This document shows positions 1 through 5,132 of a stretch of DNA of 5,132 nucleotides, in pieces. The DNA is from Clostridiales bacterium (GTDB lineage: Bacteria > Bacillota_A > Clostridia > Lachnospirales > Lachnospiraceae): assembly GCA_030154385.1 (NCBI GenBank), contig JASKJZ010000215.1, forward strand, positions 1 through 5,132, read 5' to 3'. The notes beneath the pieces were generated by a model that was not told the origin of the DNA, ran no database searches, and saw only the letters and a program-made list of their open reading frames with translations. A program made the position numbers and the translations under genes. Positions within the stretch are counted from its first letter, which is position 1, and every line of letters starts with the position of its first letter.

Positions 1-13
1 GTTTTTTTATTAC

Positions 14-43
14 AAAAGACACCATATTTCAATGATGCCTTTT
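14..43 (-). terminator. Terminator-like hairpin after the half-permease operon
   Basis: Arms at 14-25 and 32-43 flank a 6-nt loop (26-31). Read as minus-strand RNA, all 12 positions pair if two G-U wobbles are allowed. Read as plus-strand RNA, the same two positions become A-C and C-A mismatches. The structure therefore favours a minus-strand transcript, which fits the end of the permease operon at 87. The U run (UUUU, then GU) is short and lies mostly inside the stem, so termination may be imperfect. Confidence 0.6.
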
Positions 44-86
44 CGAGTGGAGTATAAATAATTGTTCTGCTGGGGCGTTTTTATTT

Positions 87-680
87 TCATGCCTTCTCTG
101 CAATTGCGTATATTTTGCTTTTTTCTTCCTTCGTCAGCAGTCTTTCAATGATGATAGTTCCGATTAAGTATACAAGTAAAAGAACAAGATTTGTGACTAC
201 CGTATATTTTATTCCAAGCTCCGTTGCCTGAAAAAATAAAATTGGCAATTTTGCGCTTGCCCAAACACATAAAAAGAATAATACATTGGAGTATTTTGCT
301 CCTTTTTTCAACATGATCTGAGCAACAGGAAATGCCGCTACCAAGGGTCCGGCAGACATCGTTCCTATGAATAAGGCAATCAGCACTCCAATAATGCCCG
401 ATTTCTCTCCCATCAGGCGAATCATCGTTTCTCTTGGCACCCAGATATCAAGCAAACCAATCATAAGAAAAATAGGCGGCACAATTTTTAACATAGAGAC
501 AAACTGAAAAAAAGCAGAATGCAGAGCGGATAATCCTAAGGACGCTCCCAAATCTGTTTTTGTAACACCTAATTCAATCGAAAAAGCATCCAGTACAAAT
601 AATAGCAGCAGCATAGCGATGGAAATATAAAACATTTTACTCTTAAACATTGACATCATAATCTCTTTTTCTTTCTTCAT
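87..680 (-). CDS. Half-size permease, COG0701/ArsP-like, second subunit
   Basis: This encodes a membrane protein of 197 residues, about half the length of a full ArsP-type permease. About five hydrophobic segments are visible, near residues 16-33, 66-82, 95-115, 132-152 and 161-180, with a charged C-terminal tail. The motif GEKSG at 91-95, followed by GP and a FP pair (117-118), matches the partner gene (GENSG at 69-73, FP at 95-96). The two are therefore paralogous halves of one transporter fold and probably act as a heterodimer. Family assignment rests on recalled members with motifs such as VPPIF..GLLD.WVPRETMI. The ATG at 680-678 overlaps the partner's TGA by one base; a GTG at 683 would give a 4-bp overlap, and an ATG near 659 is a weaker alternative. 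The substrate is unknown. Only one Cys (138) is present, so arsenic binding is not supported by any motif. Confidence 0.8.
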   Translation of the reverse strand: MKKEKEIMMSMFKSKMFYISIAMLLLLFVLDAFSIELGVTKTDLGASLGLSALHSAFFQFVSMLKIVPPIFLMIGLLDIWVPRETMIRLMGEKSGIIGVLIALFIGTMSAGPLVAAFPVAQIMLKKGAKYSNVLFFLCVWASAKLPILFFQATELGIKYTVVTNLVLLLVYLIGTIIIERLLTKEEKSKIYAIAEKA

Positions 681-1162
681 CACATCACCCCCCAGACCAC
701 AATCGCTACAATTCCAGAGGCAATAAATGCAAGACTATTTCGAAGCACTACCGCCTTTTGGCCAAAAAATTTTGTTTCAGCATTCCAATACACGAGACCA
801 ACTGCCATTAACGTTGTCATAAAAGCTGCCACCTGAGGATATCCTGCACCATTATGCAATAATTGTGCACCGAGTGGAAAGGTTACAAAGGGAGGCATAA
901 AGGCAATTGATCCCACAAGCATGCCAATCATAACGCCAAAGATACCAGAATTTTCGCCTAGCACCTGTTTAATCATTTGAGGGGTCAAGACACTTAGTAC
1001 AACTCCAACTACTAAAAATAAAGGAATCAGTACTGGAAGAATGTTTACAAAAGCCATCCATCCCTTTTTTACTGCTTTGTTCGTCTTTTCTTTATCTTTT
1101 ACAAACGATAGCACAAGCAAAAAAAATGCAACCGCATATAAAATAATCGTTGATATATCCAT
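680..1162 (-). CDS. Half-size permease, COG0701/ArsP-like, first subunit
   Basis: This encodes a membrane protein of 160 residues with about five hydrophobic segments (near 3-21, 42-60, 73-93, 106-126 and 138-158) and a basic stretch after the first (KDKEKTNKAVKK, 22-33). It resembles recalled half-permeases of COG0701 that begin with an 'SF.KDKEKT.KA.KK.W' pattern and carry G-E-x-S-G and P..x.FP motifs (69-73, 90-96). The start at 1162 is chosen because AAGGAGAG (1176-1169) lies 8 nt upstream of this ATG; an in-frame upstream start at 1198 would add 12 residues with no good ribosome binding site. It is the first gene of the operon, and its TGA overlaps the start of the second half-permease, implying translational coupling and equal production of the two halves. 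There is no Cys in the protein. The transported molecule cannot be inferred. Confidence 0.8.
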   Translation of the reverse strand: MDISTIILYAVAFFLLVLSFVKDKEKTNKAVKKGWMAFVNILPVLIPLFLVVGVVLSVLTPQMIKQVLGENSGIFGVMIGMLVGSIAFMPPFVTFPLGAQLLHNGAGYPQVAAFMTTLMAVGLVYWNAETKFFGQKAVVLRNSLAFIASGIVAIVVWGVM

Positions 1163-1225
1163 AATTTTCTCTCCTTTTTTTATCATGAAATCACACACAA
1201 AGGTGCACAGCCCGATTTTGGTATT

Positions 1226-1254
1226 ATTATACCTTAATTTTTTTATTTTTCTGT
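1226..1254 (-). promoter_or_regulatory. Likely promoter of the permease operon with overlapping dyad
   Basis: A perfect -10 box TATAAT lies at 1231-1226 on the minus strand, about 64 bases before the chosen ATG at 1162. The hexamer 17 bases upstream (ACAGAA, 1254-1249) is a poor -35, so an activator or a relaxed promoter is possible. The -10 is embedded in an imperfect palindrome at 1220-1233 (GGTAT, 4 bases, ATACC). A repressor bound there would block transcription, but no regulator can be named. Confidence 0.45.
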
Positions 1255-1341
1255 GACTTAATCATGTTTTCAATTTGTTCATAATTTCTTCAATTAACCT
1301 TCATACCAGGGACACAATTACCGCGTATACTACATACATAG

Positions 1342-1404
1342 CTAATAACAAGGTTCCCCACCTTGTTTAAATACACTTTTTTTCATAAACAGCCAGCAGG
1401 TCAT
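1342..1404 (-). CDS. Possible 20-residue small ORF in the divergent intergenic region
   Basis: An ATG at 1404-1402 opens a 20-codon frame ending in TAG at 1344-1342. The peptide begins MTCWLFMKK and ends GGEPCY. A GGAGG sequence lies 10 nt before the ATG, and AGCAGG directly abuts it. Both inverted repeats of this region fall in or around the frame: one arm of the 1391-1414 hairpin spans the start codon side, and the 1347-1367 repeat encodes the C-terminal end. A second tiny frame of 12 codons (1339-1301, minus, MYVVYAVIVSLV) starts two bases after the stop. I do not recognise either peptide. The arrangement could be a leader peptide, a remnant of a decayed gene, or chance. Confidence 0.2.
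   Translation of the reverse strand: MTCWLFMKKSVFKQGGEPCY
1347..1367. repeat. Perfect inverted repeat 1 (8-bp arms)
   Basis: AACAAGGT (1347-1354) and ACCTTGTT (1360-1367) are perfect inverted copies around a TCCCC spacer. On the plus strand a seven-T run follows only after nine bases (1377-1383), which is too far for a standard terminator. As DNA it could be a two-fold operator between the divergent permease and copper-storage genes; as RNA it would form a stable short hairpin. Function is not established by sequence. Confidence 0.65.
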
Positions 1405-1414
1405 CCTGCTGGCT
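1391..1414. repeat. Perfect inverted repeat 2 (10-bp GC-rich arms)
   Basis: AGCCAGCAGG (1391-1400) and CCTGCTGGCT (1405-1414) pair perfectly over a TCAT loop. Neither strand carries a T run directly after the stem: the plus strand reads CCTCCTCATT, the minus strand GTTTATGAAA. It is therefore not a textbook terminator. On the minus strand the loop holds the ATG of the possible small ORF, so the hairpin would trap that start codon. On the plus strand it lies about 90 bases before the copper-storage gene. Confidence 0.65.
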
Positions 1415-1438
1415 CCTCCTCATTTATAGGCTTTTTTC

Positions 1439-1466
1439 TTGTTTTGCATAATTCCTCGTATATTAC
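1439..1466 (+). promoter_or_regulatory. Weak candidate promoter of the copper-storage gene
   Basis: TTGTTT (1439-1444) and TATTAC (1461-1466) are separated by 16 bases and sit upstream of the ribosome binding site at 1494-1499. Both boxes match the consensus only in part. I saw no CsoR-like G/C-tract palindrome or CopY-type TACAnnTGTA box next to it, so copper control is not visible here. Confidence 0.25.
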
Positions 1467-1506
1467 ACATACTTCTTCTATCTTATAAATTTTGGAGGAA
1501 TTTTTT

Positions 1507-1848
1507 ATGCTTACGGATGTAAATCAAAAAAATCAGGCCTGCATTGATGCTTGTACAAAATGCAGTCAAGCTTGTTATGAATGTTTTCATGCCTGCCTAA
1601 ACGAACCCGATGTTAAAGAACGAATACAATGTATCTGTATGCTCGTCGAATGTGCCATGATGTGTCAAATGTCAGTTTCTATGATGTCAATGCATGGAAA
1701 ATTTGAAATGGCACACTGCGCCATTTGTGCTGATGTATGTGATGCATGTGCAAAGGAATGTGGAGGCTTTTCCGACCAACATTGCCAGGAGTGTGCAGCT
1801 ATCTGCAAAAATTGTTCCAAAGAATGCCAGAATATGGCAAGGATGTAA
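1507..1848 (+). CDS. Cys-rich four-helix-bundle copper storage protein (Csp3-like, DUF326)
   Basis: This encodes a 113-residue cytosolic protein with 20 cysteines and no signal peptide, close in size to Bacillus Csp3 proteins. Cys residues follow the C-x2-C / C-x3-C helical spacing: 12, 16, 19, 23, 26, 30 (helix 1); 42, 44, 49, 53 (helix 2); 71, 74, 78, 81, 85 (helix 3); 93, 96, 100, 103, 107 (helix 4). In the family the tetrameric bundles fill their cores with Cu(I) held by Cys thiolates, buffering copper or storing it for enzymes. Residues 45-68 are unusually Met-rich (M45, 51, 52, 55, 59, 60, 62, 68), and His occurs at 28, 63, 70 and 92. The start at ATG 1507 is preferred: GGAGGA (1494-1499) lies 7-8 bases before it, whereas the in-frame TTG at 1492 would overlap that site. 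The gene stands alone between a divergent permease operon and a terminator, followed by a MarR gene. Confidence 0.9.
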   Translation: MLTDVNQKNQACIDACTKCSQACYECFHACLNEPDVKERIQCICMLVECAMMCQMSVSMMSMHGKFEMAHCAICADVCDACAKECGGFSDQHCQECAAICKNCSKECQNMARM

Positions 1849-1856
1849 TCTTCTAC

Positions 1857-1902
1857 TACTAAAAAAGGAGCCTGAATTATAGATCAGACTCCTTTTTTAG
1901 TA
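1857..1902 (+). terminator. Strong intrinsic terminator after the copper-storage gene
   Basis: Arms TACTAAAAAAGGAG (1857-1870) and CTCCTTTTTTAGTA (1889-1902) pair perfectly over 14 bp. After one mismatch, four more pairs (1872-1875 with 1884-1887) extend the stem. The right arm carries six Ts after a GC-containing part and begins 8 bases downstream of the stop codon. The A-run on the left arm makes it symmetrical, so it may also work in the opposite direction. It separates the copper-storage transcript from the MarR gene. Confidence 0.85.
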
Positions 1903-1926
1903 ACAATAACTATTATTATCTTCTTG

Positions 1927-1960
1927 TTGCACTTCAGCCTAAAATCCGCTACAATATTGT
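1927..1960 (+). promoter_or_regulatory. Promoter of the MarR gene with a palindromic operator candidate
   Basis: TTGCAC (1927-1932) and TACAAT (1950-1955) are spaced by 17 bases, a good sigma-A type promoter. The -10 box overlaps the perfect 10-bp palindrome ACAATATTGT (1951-1960). MarR proteins often bind AT-rich palindromes over their own promoter, so autorepression is the simplest reading; the palindrome is observed, the binding is inferred. Confidence 0.6.
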
Positions 1961-1988
1961 TAATTAGTATCGAAAGGAATGGTTTGTG

Positions 1989-2435
1989 ATGGATTTAGAA
2001 TTGCTTGGAAATTCCATTTTTTATATTGCAAAAAATATACAAGAAGTTATCGAGCTTTGTCTTCGAAACTATCCTCTTAATTATAGCCAAATACAGATCT
2101 TATTAATGATAAAACAACTTTCGGCTAAGACCTGTGTTAATCAGGAGACATTAGCCTTGCATCTTCATCTTGACAAGAGTAATATAAGTCGAAATCTATC
2201 CTATTTAAAGCAAAACGGATATGTTGTCACACAACCTGCTAAGCGAGATTCCAGACGAAGAGAAATCACACTTACTCCAAAAGGAAATTTCGAGTTGCAA
2301 TACATCATCAAGGTCATGCGTGATATATCCGTCGAAATGACCCAAAATATCTCTCCAGAAAAAGGGGACATCACCATAACAACATTAACTGATATTATGA
2401 AAAATCTGGAACATATGAAGGACGAGCTTATATAA
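1989..2435 (+). CDS. MarR-family transcriptional regulator
   Basis: This encodes a 148-residue winged helix-turn-helix protein of normal MarR length. An N-terminal dimerisation helix (about 3-28) is followed by the DNA-binding domain. The helix-turn-helix is near 50-74 (QETLALHLHLDKSNISRNL...), with the recognition helix near 62-74. The wing near 83-97 holds the family's D-x-R (D87, R89) followed by a basic RRR run (89-91) and a TLTPKG end. A C-terminal helix (about 100-147) completes the dimer interface. MarR dimers usually repress transcription until a small ligand or thiol oxidation releases DNA; Cys24 and Cys49 are present, but their role is unknown. AAAGGA (1973-1978) precedes the start; a GTG at 1986 is an equally spaced alternative adding one residue. 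It has its own promoter. Targets may include itself and perhaps the neighbouring copper-storage or permease genes, which is unproven. Confidence 0.9.
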   Translation: MDLELLGNSIFYIAKNIQEVIELCLRNYPLNYSQIQILLMIKQLSAKTCVNQETLALHLHLDKSNISRNLSYLKQNGYVVTQPAKRDSRRREITLTPKGNFELQYIIKVMRDISVEMTQNISPEKGDITITTLTDIMKNLEHMKDELI

Positions 2436-2473
2436 ATACATCGACTGCCTCCTTGTCTGCATGTGACTTCGTC

Positions 2474-3130
2474 TTAACTTGTCATTTTCTTTAGCAAAGA
2501 AAGGGACAAAGCACTCGTGCTCTCCAAAATGACATCTGCCTGTTGCATCTGCTCCTTATTTCCGACACCAACCGCTTTCATCCCTGCACGATGGATTGCC
2601 TCGATTCCAGCCTTTGCATCCTCAATACCAACGCAGTTTATAGGTTGAGCCTGTAGATGGAGGGCACAATCTATAAAGATATCGGGATAAGGTTTCGCCC
2701 GTTTTATCTGACTTACATCGGCGATATAGTCAATATCCTTTTCAATCTGTAACTTATGAATGACCGTTTTTGCATTTTTACTCACCGAAGCGATTCCGAT
2801 TCGAATCTGCGCTGCCCTAAGCTCTTCTAACAAAGCCCCTATGCCGGGTAACAAATCCATTGGTGTTACCTCTTCAATCCTTGATTTATAGATTTCATTT
2901 TTTTCAAAGGCAAGCGCTTCCTTTTCCCTTTGCGAATAAAGTGCACCCGCCCCTCCATTTTTCAAAAGCAGCTCCAACGATTCCATTCGAGAAATTCCCT
3001 TGAGCTTTTCATTATAGGACTCATCAAAATAAATACCGAGACGATCTGCCACTGCCTTCCACGCCTGATAATGATACCGTGAGGTATCGGTTATCACACC
3101 ATCTAAATCAAATAAAACTGCTTCTAACAT
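2474..3130 (-). CDS. pgmB: Beta-phosphoglucomutase
   Basis: This encodes a 218-residue cytosolic HAD-superfamily enzyme that converts beta-D-glucose 1-phosphate to glucose 6-phosphate through a beta-glucose 1,6-bisphosphate intermediate. All catalytic landmarks of the family are in place: D8 (nucleophile) and D10 (general acid-base) in FDLDGVITDT, H20 and W24 in the cap hinge, the cap-domain LKGISR with R48, S115 and K118-N119 in ASVSKN, K146 in AKPYPDIF, and E170-D171 for Mg2+ in GIEDAKAG. The spacing matches Lactococcus PgmB closely. The start ATG (3130) overlaps the stop of the upstream phosphorylase by 7 bp (ATGTTAG) and has a strong GGAGG-type site (AGGAGG, 3140-3135) 4 bases before it, inside the upstream gene's end. 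Coupled translation with the phosphorylase fits their linked reactions. Confidence 0.95.
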   Translation of the reverse strand: MLEAVLFDLDGVITDTSRYHYQAWKAVADRLGIYFDESYNEKLKGISRMESLELLLKNGGAGALYSQREKEALAFEKNEIYKSRIEEVTPMDLLPGIGALLEELRAAQIRIGIASVSKNAKTVIHKLQIEKDIDYIADVSQIKRAKPYPDIFIDCALHLQAQPINCVGIEDAKAGIEAIHRAGMKAVGVGNKEQMQQADVILESTSALSLSLLKKMTS

Positions 3131-5124
3131 ACCGCCTCCTCACTTGACGCCTGGTATTCCACCGTACGTGATTTTCCCTTTTCCAGGTGATATTGGATTC
3201 CATATAAATGCAGCGAGCCAGTAAGGCCTTCCAGTAATGAAACCGTAATCCAATCTCTTGCAACGTTTACCAGATATAAATTACCCTGGTAGCGGAATCT
3301 AATTTCATACCCTTCCCAGCCCTCCGGAATAAATGGAGATAAAAATACGCCCTCTTCCTTCATACGAAGCCCAGCAAATCCGTGCACAATCGCCATATAG
3401 CAGCCCCCCATATTGGCCGTATGAATGCCATACTTTGTATTTCCATGCGTATTGCAAAGATCTAGTTTAGCCGAATCCCCAAAGTAATCGTACCCCTTCT
3501 TTTGCATGCCAAGCCTAGAGGCAACTATACTAAATACACAAGTTGAAAGTGATGAATCATGGGTCGTTATCTTCTCATAGTAGGAGTAGCTCCGCTTCAT
3601 AACATCGACAGCCTGTTCCTCCTCAAACAGAAAATAAGCCAGCACCGTATCCGCCTGCTTACACACCTGATGACGATACAAATACAAAGGATGATAATGA
3701 AGAAGAAGTGGAAAATCTTCTTTCGGCGTTTCTTCCAAATTCCAAACAGGCTTACTTAAAAAGGAATCATCCTGCGGATTAATACCAAGTGCTTCGTCAT
3801 AAGGAAGAAACATATGCCAGGCAGCTGCTTTCATGCCGGCGATTTCTTCCCCTGTCAGATCTAAACGATCGATTACCGTTTGAAAACCTTTCTCTTGCCG
3901 CACTCTTTCATACAACTTCGCTGCCCACGTTAAATTATATTTTGCTGCACAATTGGTGTAATAATTATTATTGATCATACAAGTATATTCATCTGGTCCT
4001 GTCACCGCATGAATCACAAAACTTCCTTTGTGATAGGTTCCTACCTCCATCCACAAACGAGCCGTTTCTATCAGCATTTCCATCCCTTGCTCCAATAGAA
4101 ATGCCAGATCTTTCGTCGCCAGATAATATTGTACAATCCCATATGCTATGTCTCCATCAATATGATACTGTGCGGTGCCCGAGGGAAAATAGCCGGAGCA
4201 CTCGACCCCAGTAATGGTTCGCCACGGATACAGGGCACCTTTTTTATGCCCAAGAAGCCTCGCATTTTGTCTTGCCTTGTCTAGTGTGTCATAGCGATAC
4301 GATAATAAGCGTTTCGCCAGCGATGGATTGGTCAAGGTAAAGAACGGAAGAAGAAACATTTCCGTATCCCAAAAATAATGTCCCTCATAACCTTCTCCAC
4401 TTAGGCCTTTTGCTGCAATGTTGCAATGAGCATCTCTTGGTGCCGACTGTATGAGTTGAAACAGATTGTAGTTGACTGCTTGGTTGATTTCTTCCGCTCC
4501 CCTAATCGTGACCTCTGTCTGGTAAAAAACCTTAGACAGATAGTTTATTTGTTCCCTATAGTAATAGGCCAAACCAAATCTCAGCGCCTCTCTCAAGTCC
4601 CGCTTTGCAGCCTCCTCTACCAAGTCATATCGTATTGAATCGGTAAAGACTGCATATTTTTCAAGGTGAATTCCTCCCCTATTGCTGGCCGTATATACAA
4701 CACAACCATCCTTTTTATCCAGTGTCTCTTCCACCATGTCTTGCACCCGATGCGCCACAGCCGAACATATTTTTAGACCGCTTGCACTCGTTTTACTACA
4801 AGCAACACTCATTTCACCTTCAATTTCCATGCGTTCTACCGTAAGATTTTTTATTCGTTCAGCCGCAAGCCTTGGATCATTTGCATTGCTATAGTTTTCG
4901 ACCTCTGCTATGTGGTAAGAGGCAATCGATACCATTCCATCAAAGTTAAGTAGCTTTACTTCGTATTCCATCGTAAATAAGGTCAGCAATGAAAATGATG
5001 TCATTCGTTTGATGGAAATCGCAATTTTTTCTCCCTCCCTAGACTCCCATACCAATTCGCGTTTGGTATAACCCTCCTCCATGTTGAGAATTCTGCTATT
5101 TTCTAAAAAAATACCTCTACACAC
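3124..5124 (-). CDS. GH65 glycoside phosphorylase, N-terminus missing or frameshifted
   Basis: This is a 666-residue reading frame of the GH65 inverting phosphorylases, which cleave alpha-glucose disaccharides with phosphate to release beta-glucose 1-phosphate. Visible landmarks are FWDTE (251-255), YPWRT (299-303), GTAQYHID (316-323), VTGPDEY with the catalytic acid E379, NNNYYTN (385-391), KQAD (489-492), the likely phosphate-site motif THDSSLS (521-527), HTANMGG (568-574) and a C-terminal beta-sandwich. The loop RTITGVECS rather than the SADTG type points away from maltose and kojibiose phosphorylases, from memory, toward trehalose- or nigerose-like members; the substrate stays open. Homology starts near LENSRILNMEEG, so about 100 residues of the family's N-terminal domain (including the usual GNG.LG.RG region) are absent. 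An in-frame TGA lies at 5130-5128 and the GTG at 5124 has no ribosome binding site. A seven-T run is next to the break. The 3' end overlaps pgmB. Confidence 0.85.
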   Translation of the reverse strand: MCRGIFLENSRILNMEEGYTKRELVWESREGEKIAISIKRMTSFSLLTLFTMEYEVKLLNFDGMVSIASYHIAEVENYSNANDPRLAAERIKNLTVERMEIEGEMSVACSKTSASGLKICSAVAHRVQDMVEETLDKKDGCVVYTASNRGGIHLEKYAVFTDSIRYDLVEEAAKRDLREALRFGLAYYYREQINYLSKVFYQTEVTIRGAEEINQAVNYNLFQLIQSAPRDAHCNIAAKGLSGEGYEGHYFWDTEMFLLPFFTLTNPSLAKRLLSYRYDTLDKARQNARLLGHKKGALYPWRTITGVECSGYFPSGTAQYHIDGDIAYGIVQYYLATKDLAFLLEQGMEMLIETARLWMEVGTYHKGSFVIHAVTGPDEYTCMINNNYYTNCAAKYNLTWAAKLYERVRQEKGFQTVIDRLDLTGEEIAGMKAAAWHMFLPYDEALGINPQDDSFLSKPVWNLEETPKEDFPLLLHYHPLYLYRHQVCKQADTVLAYFLFEEEQAVDVMKRSYSYYEKITTHDSSLSTCVFSIVASRLGMQKKGYDYFGDSAKLDLCNTHGNTKYGIHTANMGGCYMAIVHGFAGLRMKEEGVFLSPFIPEGWEGYEIRFRYQGNLYLVNVARDWITVSLLEGLTGSLHLYGIQYHLEKGKSRTVEYQASSEEAVC

Positions 5125-5132
5125 CGTTCATT

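Noticed and set aside
1163..1198. Longer N-terminus for the first half-permease starting at 1198
   Set aside because: The added residues include the AAGGAGAG ribosome site region and are charged, unlike the family start; ATG 1162 is well placed after that site.
1203..1208. GTGCAC palindrome in the permease leader
   Set aside because: A single six-base palindrome is expected by chance, with no flanking symmetry or promoter overlap.
1041..1256. Plus-strand frame across the permease start and promoter region
   Set aside because: It runs antisense to a clear membrane-protein gene, has no ribosome binding site and ends in low-complexity T-rich sequence.
1308..1329. T-box-like sequence: AGGGACAC followed by TACCGCG on the plus strand
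   Set aside because: The T-box antiterminator needs a near-contiguous AGGGUGGNACCGCG. Here the AGGG and ACCGCG parts are interrupted by unrelated bases, there is no specifier stem or following terminator, and the next gene is not an aminoacyl-tRNA or amino-acid gene.
1492..1506. Upstream TTG start adding five residues to the copper-storage protein
   Set aside because: The TTG GAG GAA codons are the ribosome binding site itself; ATG at 1507 has correct spacing after GGAGGA.
1694..1882. Overlapping plus-strand frame inside the copper-storage gene
   Set aside because: It lies in a different frame from the strongly patterned Cys protein, runs into the terminator hairpin and shows no family features.
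2436..2473. Possible bidirectional terminator between the converging MarR and PgmB genes
   Set aside because: Only a 3-bp GAC/GTC stem is visible near there and there is no T run, so no terminator can be called in this 38-bp gap.
3559..4894. Several plus-strand frames of about 60-70 codons
   Set aside because: They are all antisense to the GH65 gene, whose motifs are continuous there; none has a convincing ribosome site or recognisable product.

Overview
The window looks like chromosomal DNA from a low-GC Bacillota (Firmicutes), probably a gut-type anaerobe of the Clostridia or Erysipelotrichia. The basis is strong GGAGG-type ribosome binding sites, AT-rich spacers, a GH65 phosphorylase paired with beta-phosphoglucomutase, and a paired half-size permease of a kind I associate with Clostridia. 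The exact taxon cannot be read from the sequence. No rRNA, tRNA, CRISPR array, insertion sequence or phage gene was seen.

Layout. Bases 1-86 hold the terminator of a minus-strand permease operon. Two translationally coupled half-permeases follow (680-1162, then 87-680, both minus, COG0701/ArsP-like). Bases 1163-1506 form a divergent intergenic region. It contains a permease promoter, two perfect inverted repeats and a possible 20-residue minus-strand ORF. A Cys-rich copper-storage protein of the Csp3/DUF326 type (1507-1848, plus) follows, closed by a long terminator hairpin. A MarR-family regulator (1989-2435, plus) has its own promoter, which carries a perfect palindrome. After a 38-bp convergent gap come beta-phosphoglucomutase (2474-3130, minus) and a GH65 glycoside phosphorylase (3124-5124, minus, running toward the window end).

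How the genes work together. The GH65 enzyme and PgmB form a two-step route. An alpha-glucoside disaccharide plus phosphate gives beta-glucose 1-phosphate plus an acceptor, and PgmB then makes glucose 6-phosphate. The two genes overlap by 7 bp. The Csp3-like protein would buffer Cu(I) in the cytosol. The two half-permeases probably assemble as one membrane transporter of unknown substrate. The MarR protein is a candidate regulator of itself and perhaps of its neighbours; that link is inference.

Main oddities. The GH65 frame lacks roughly the first 100 residues of the family and is closed upstream by a TGA. A seven-T run next to the break suggests a one-base frameshift, because eight Ts would join a family-like upstream peptide to the enzyme. 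The divergent region also holds structured DNA that the genes do not explain.
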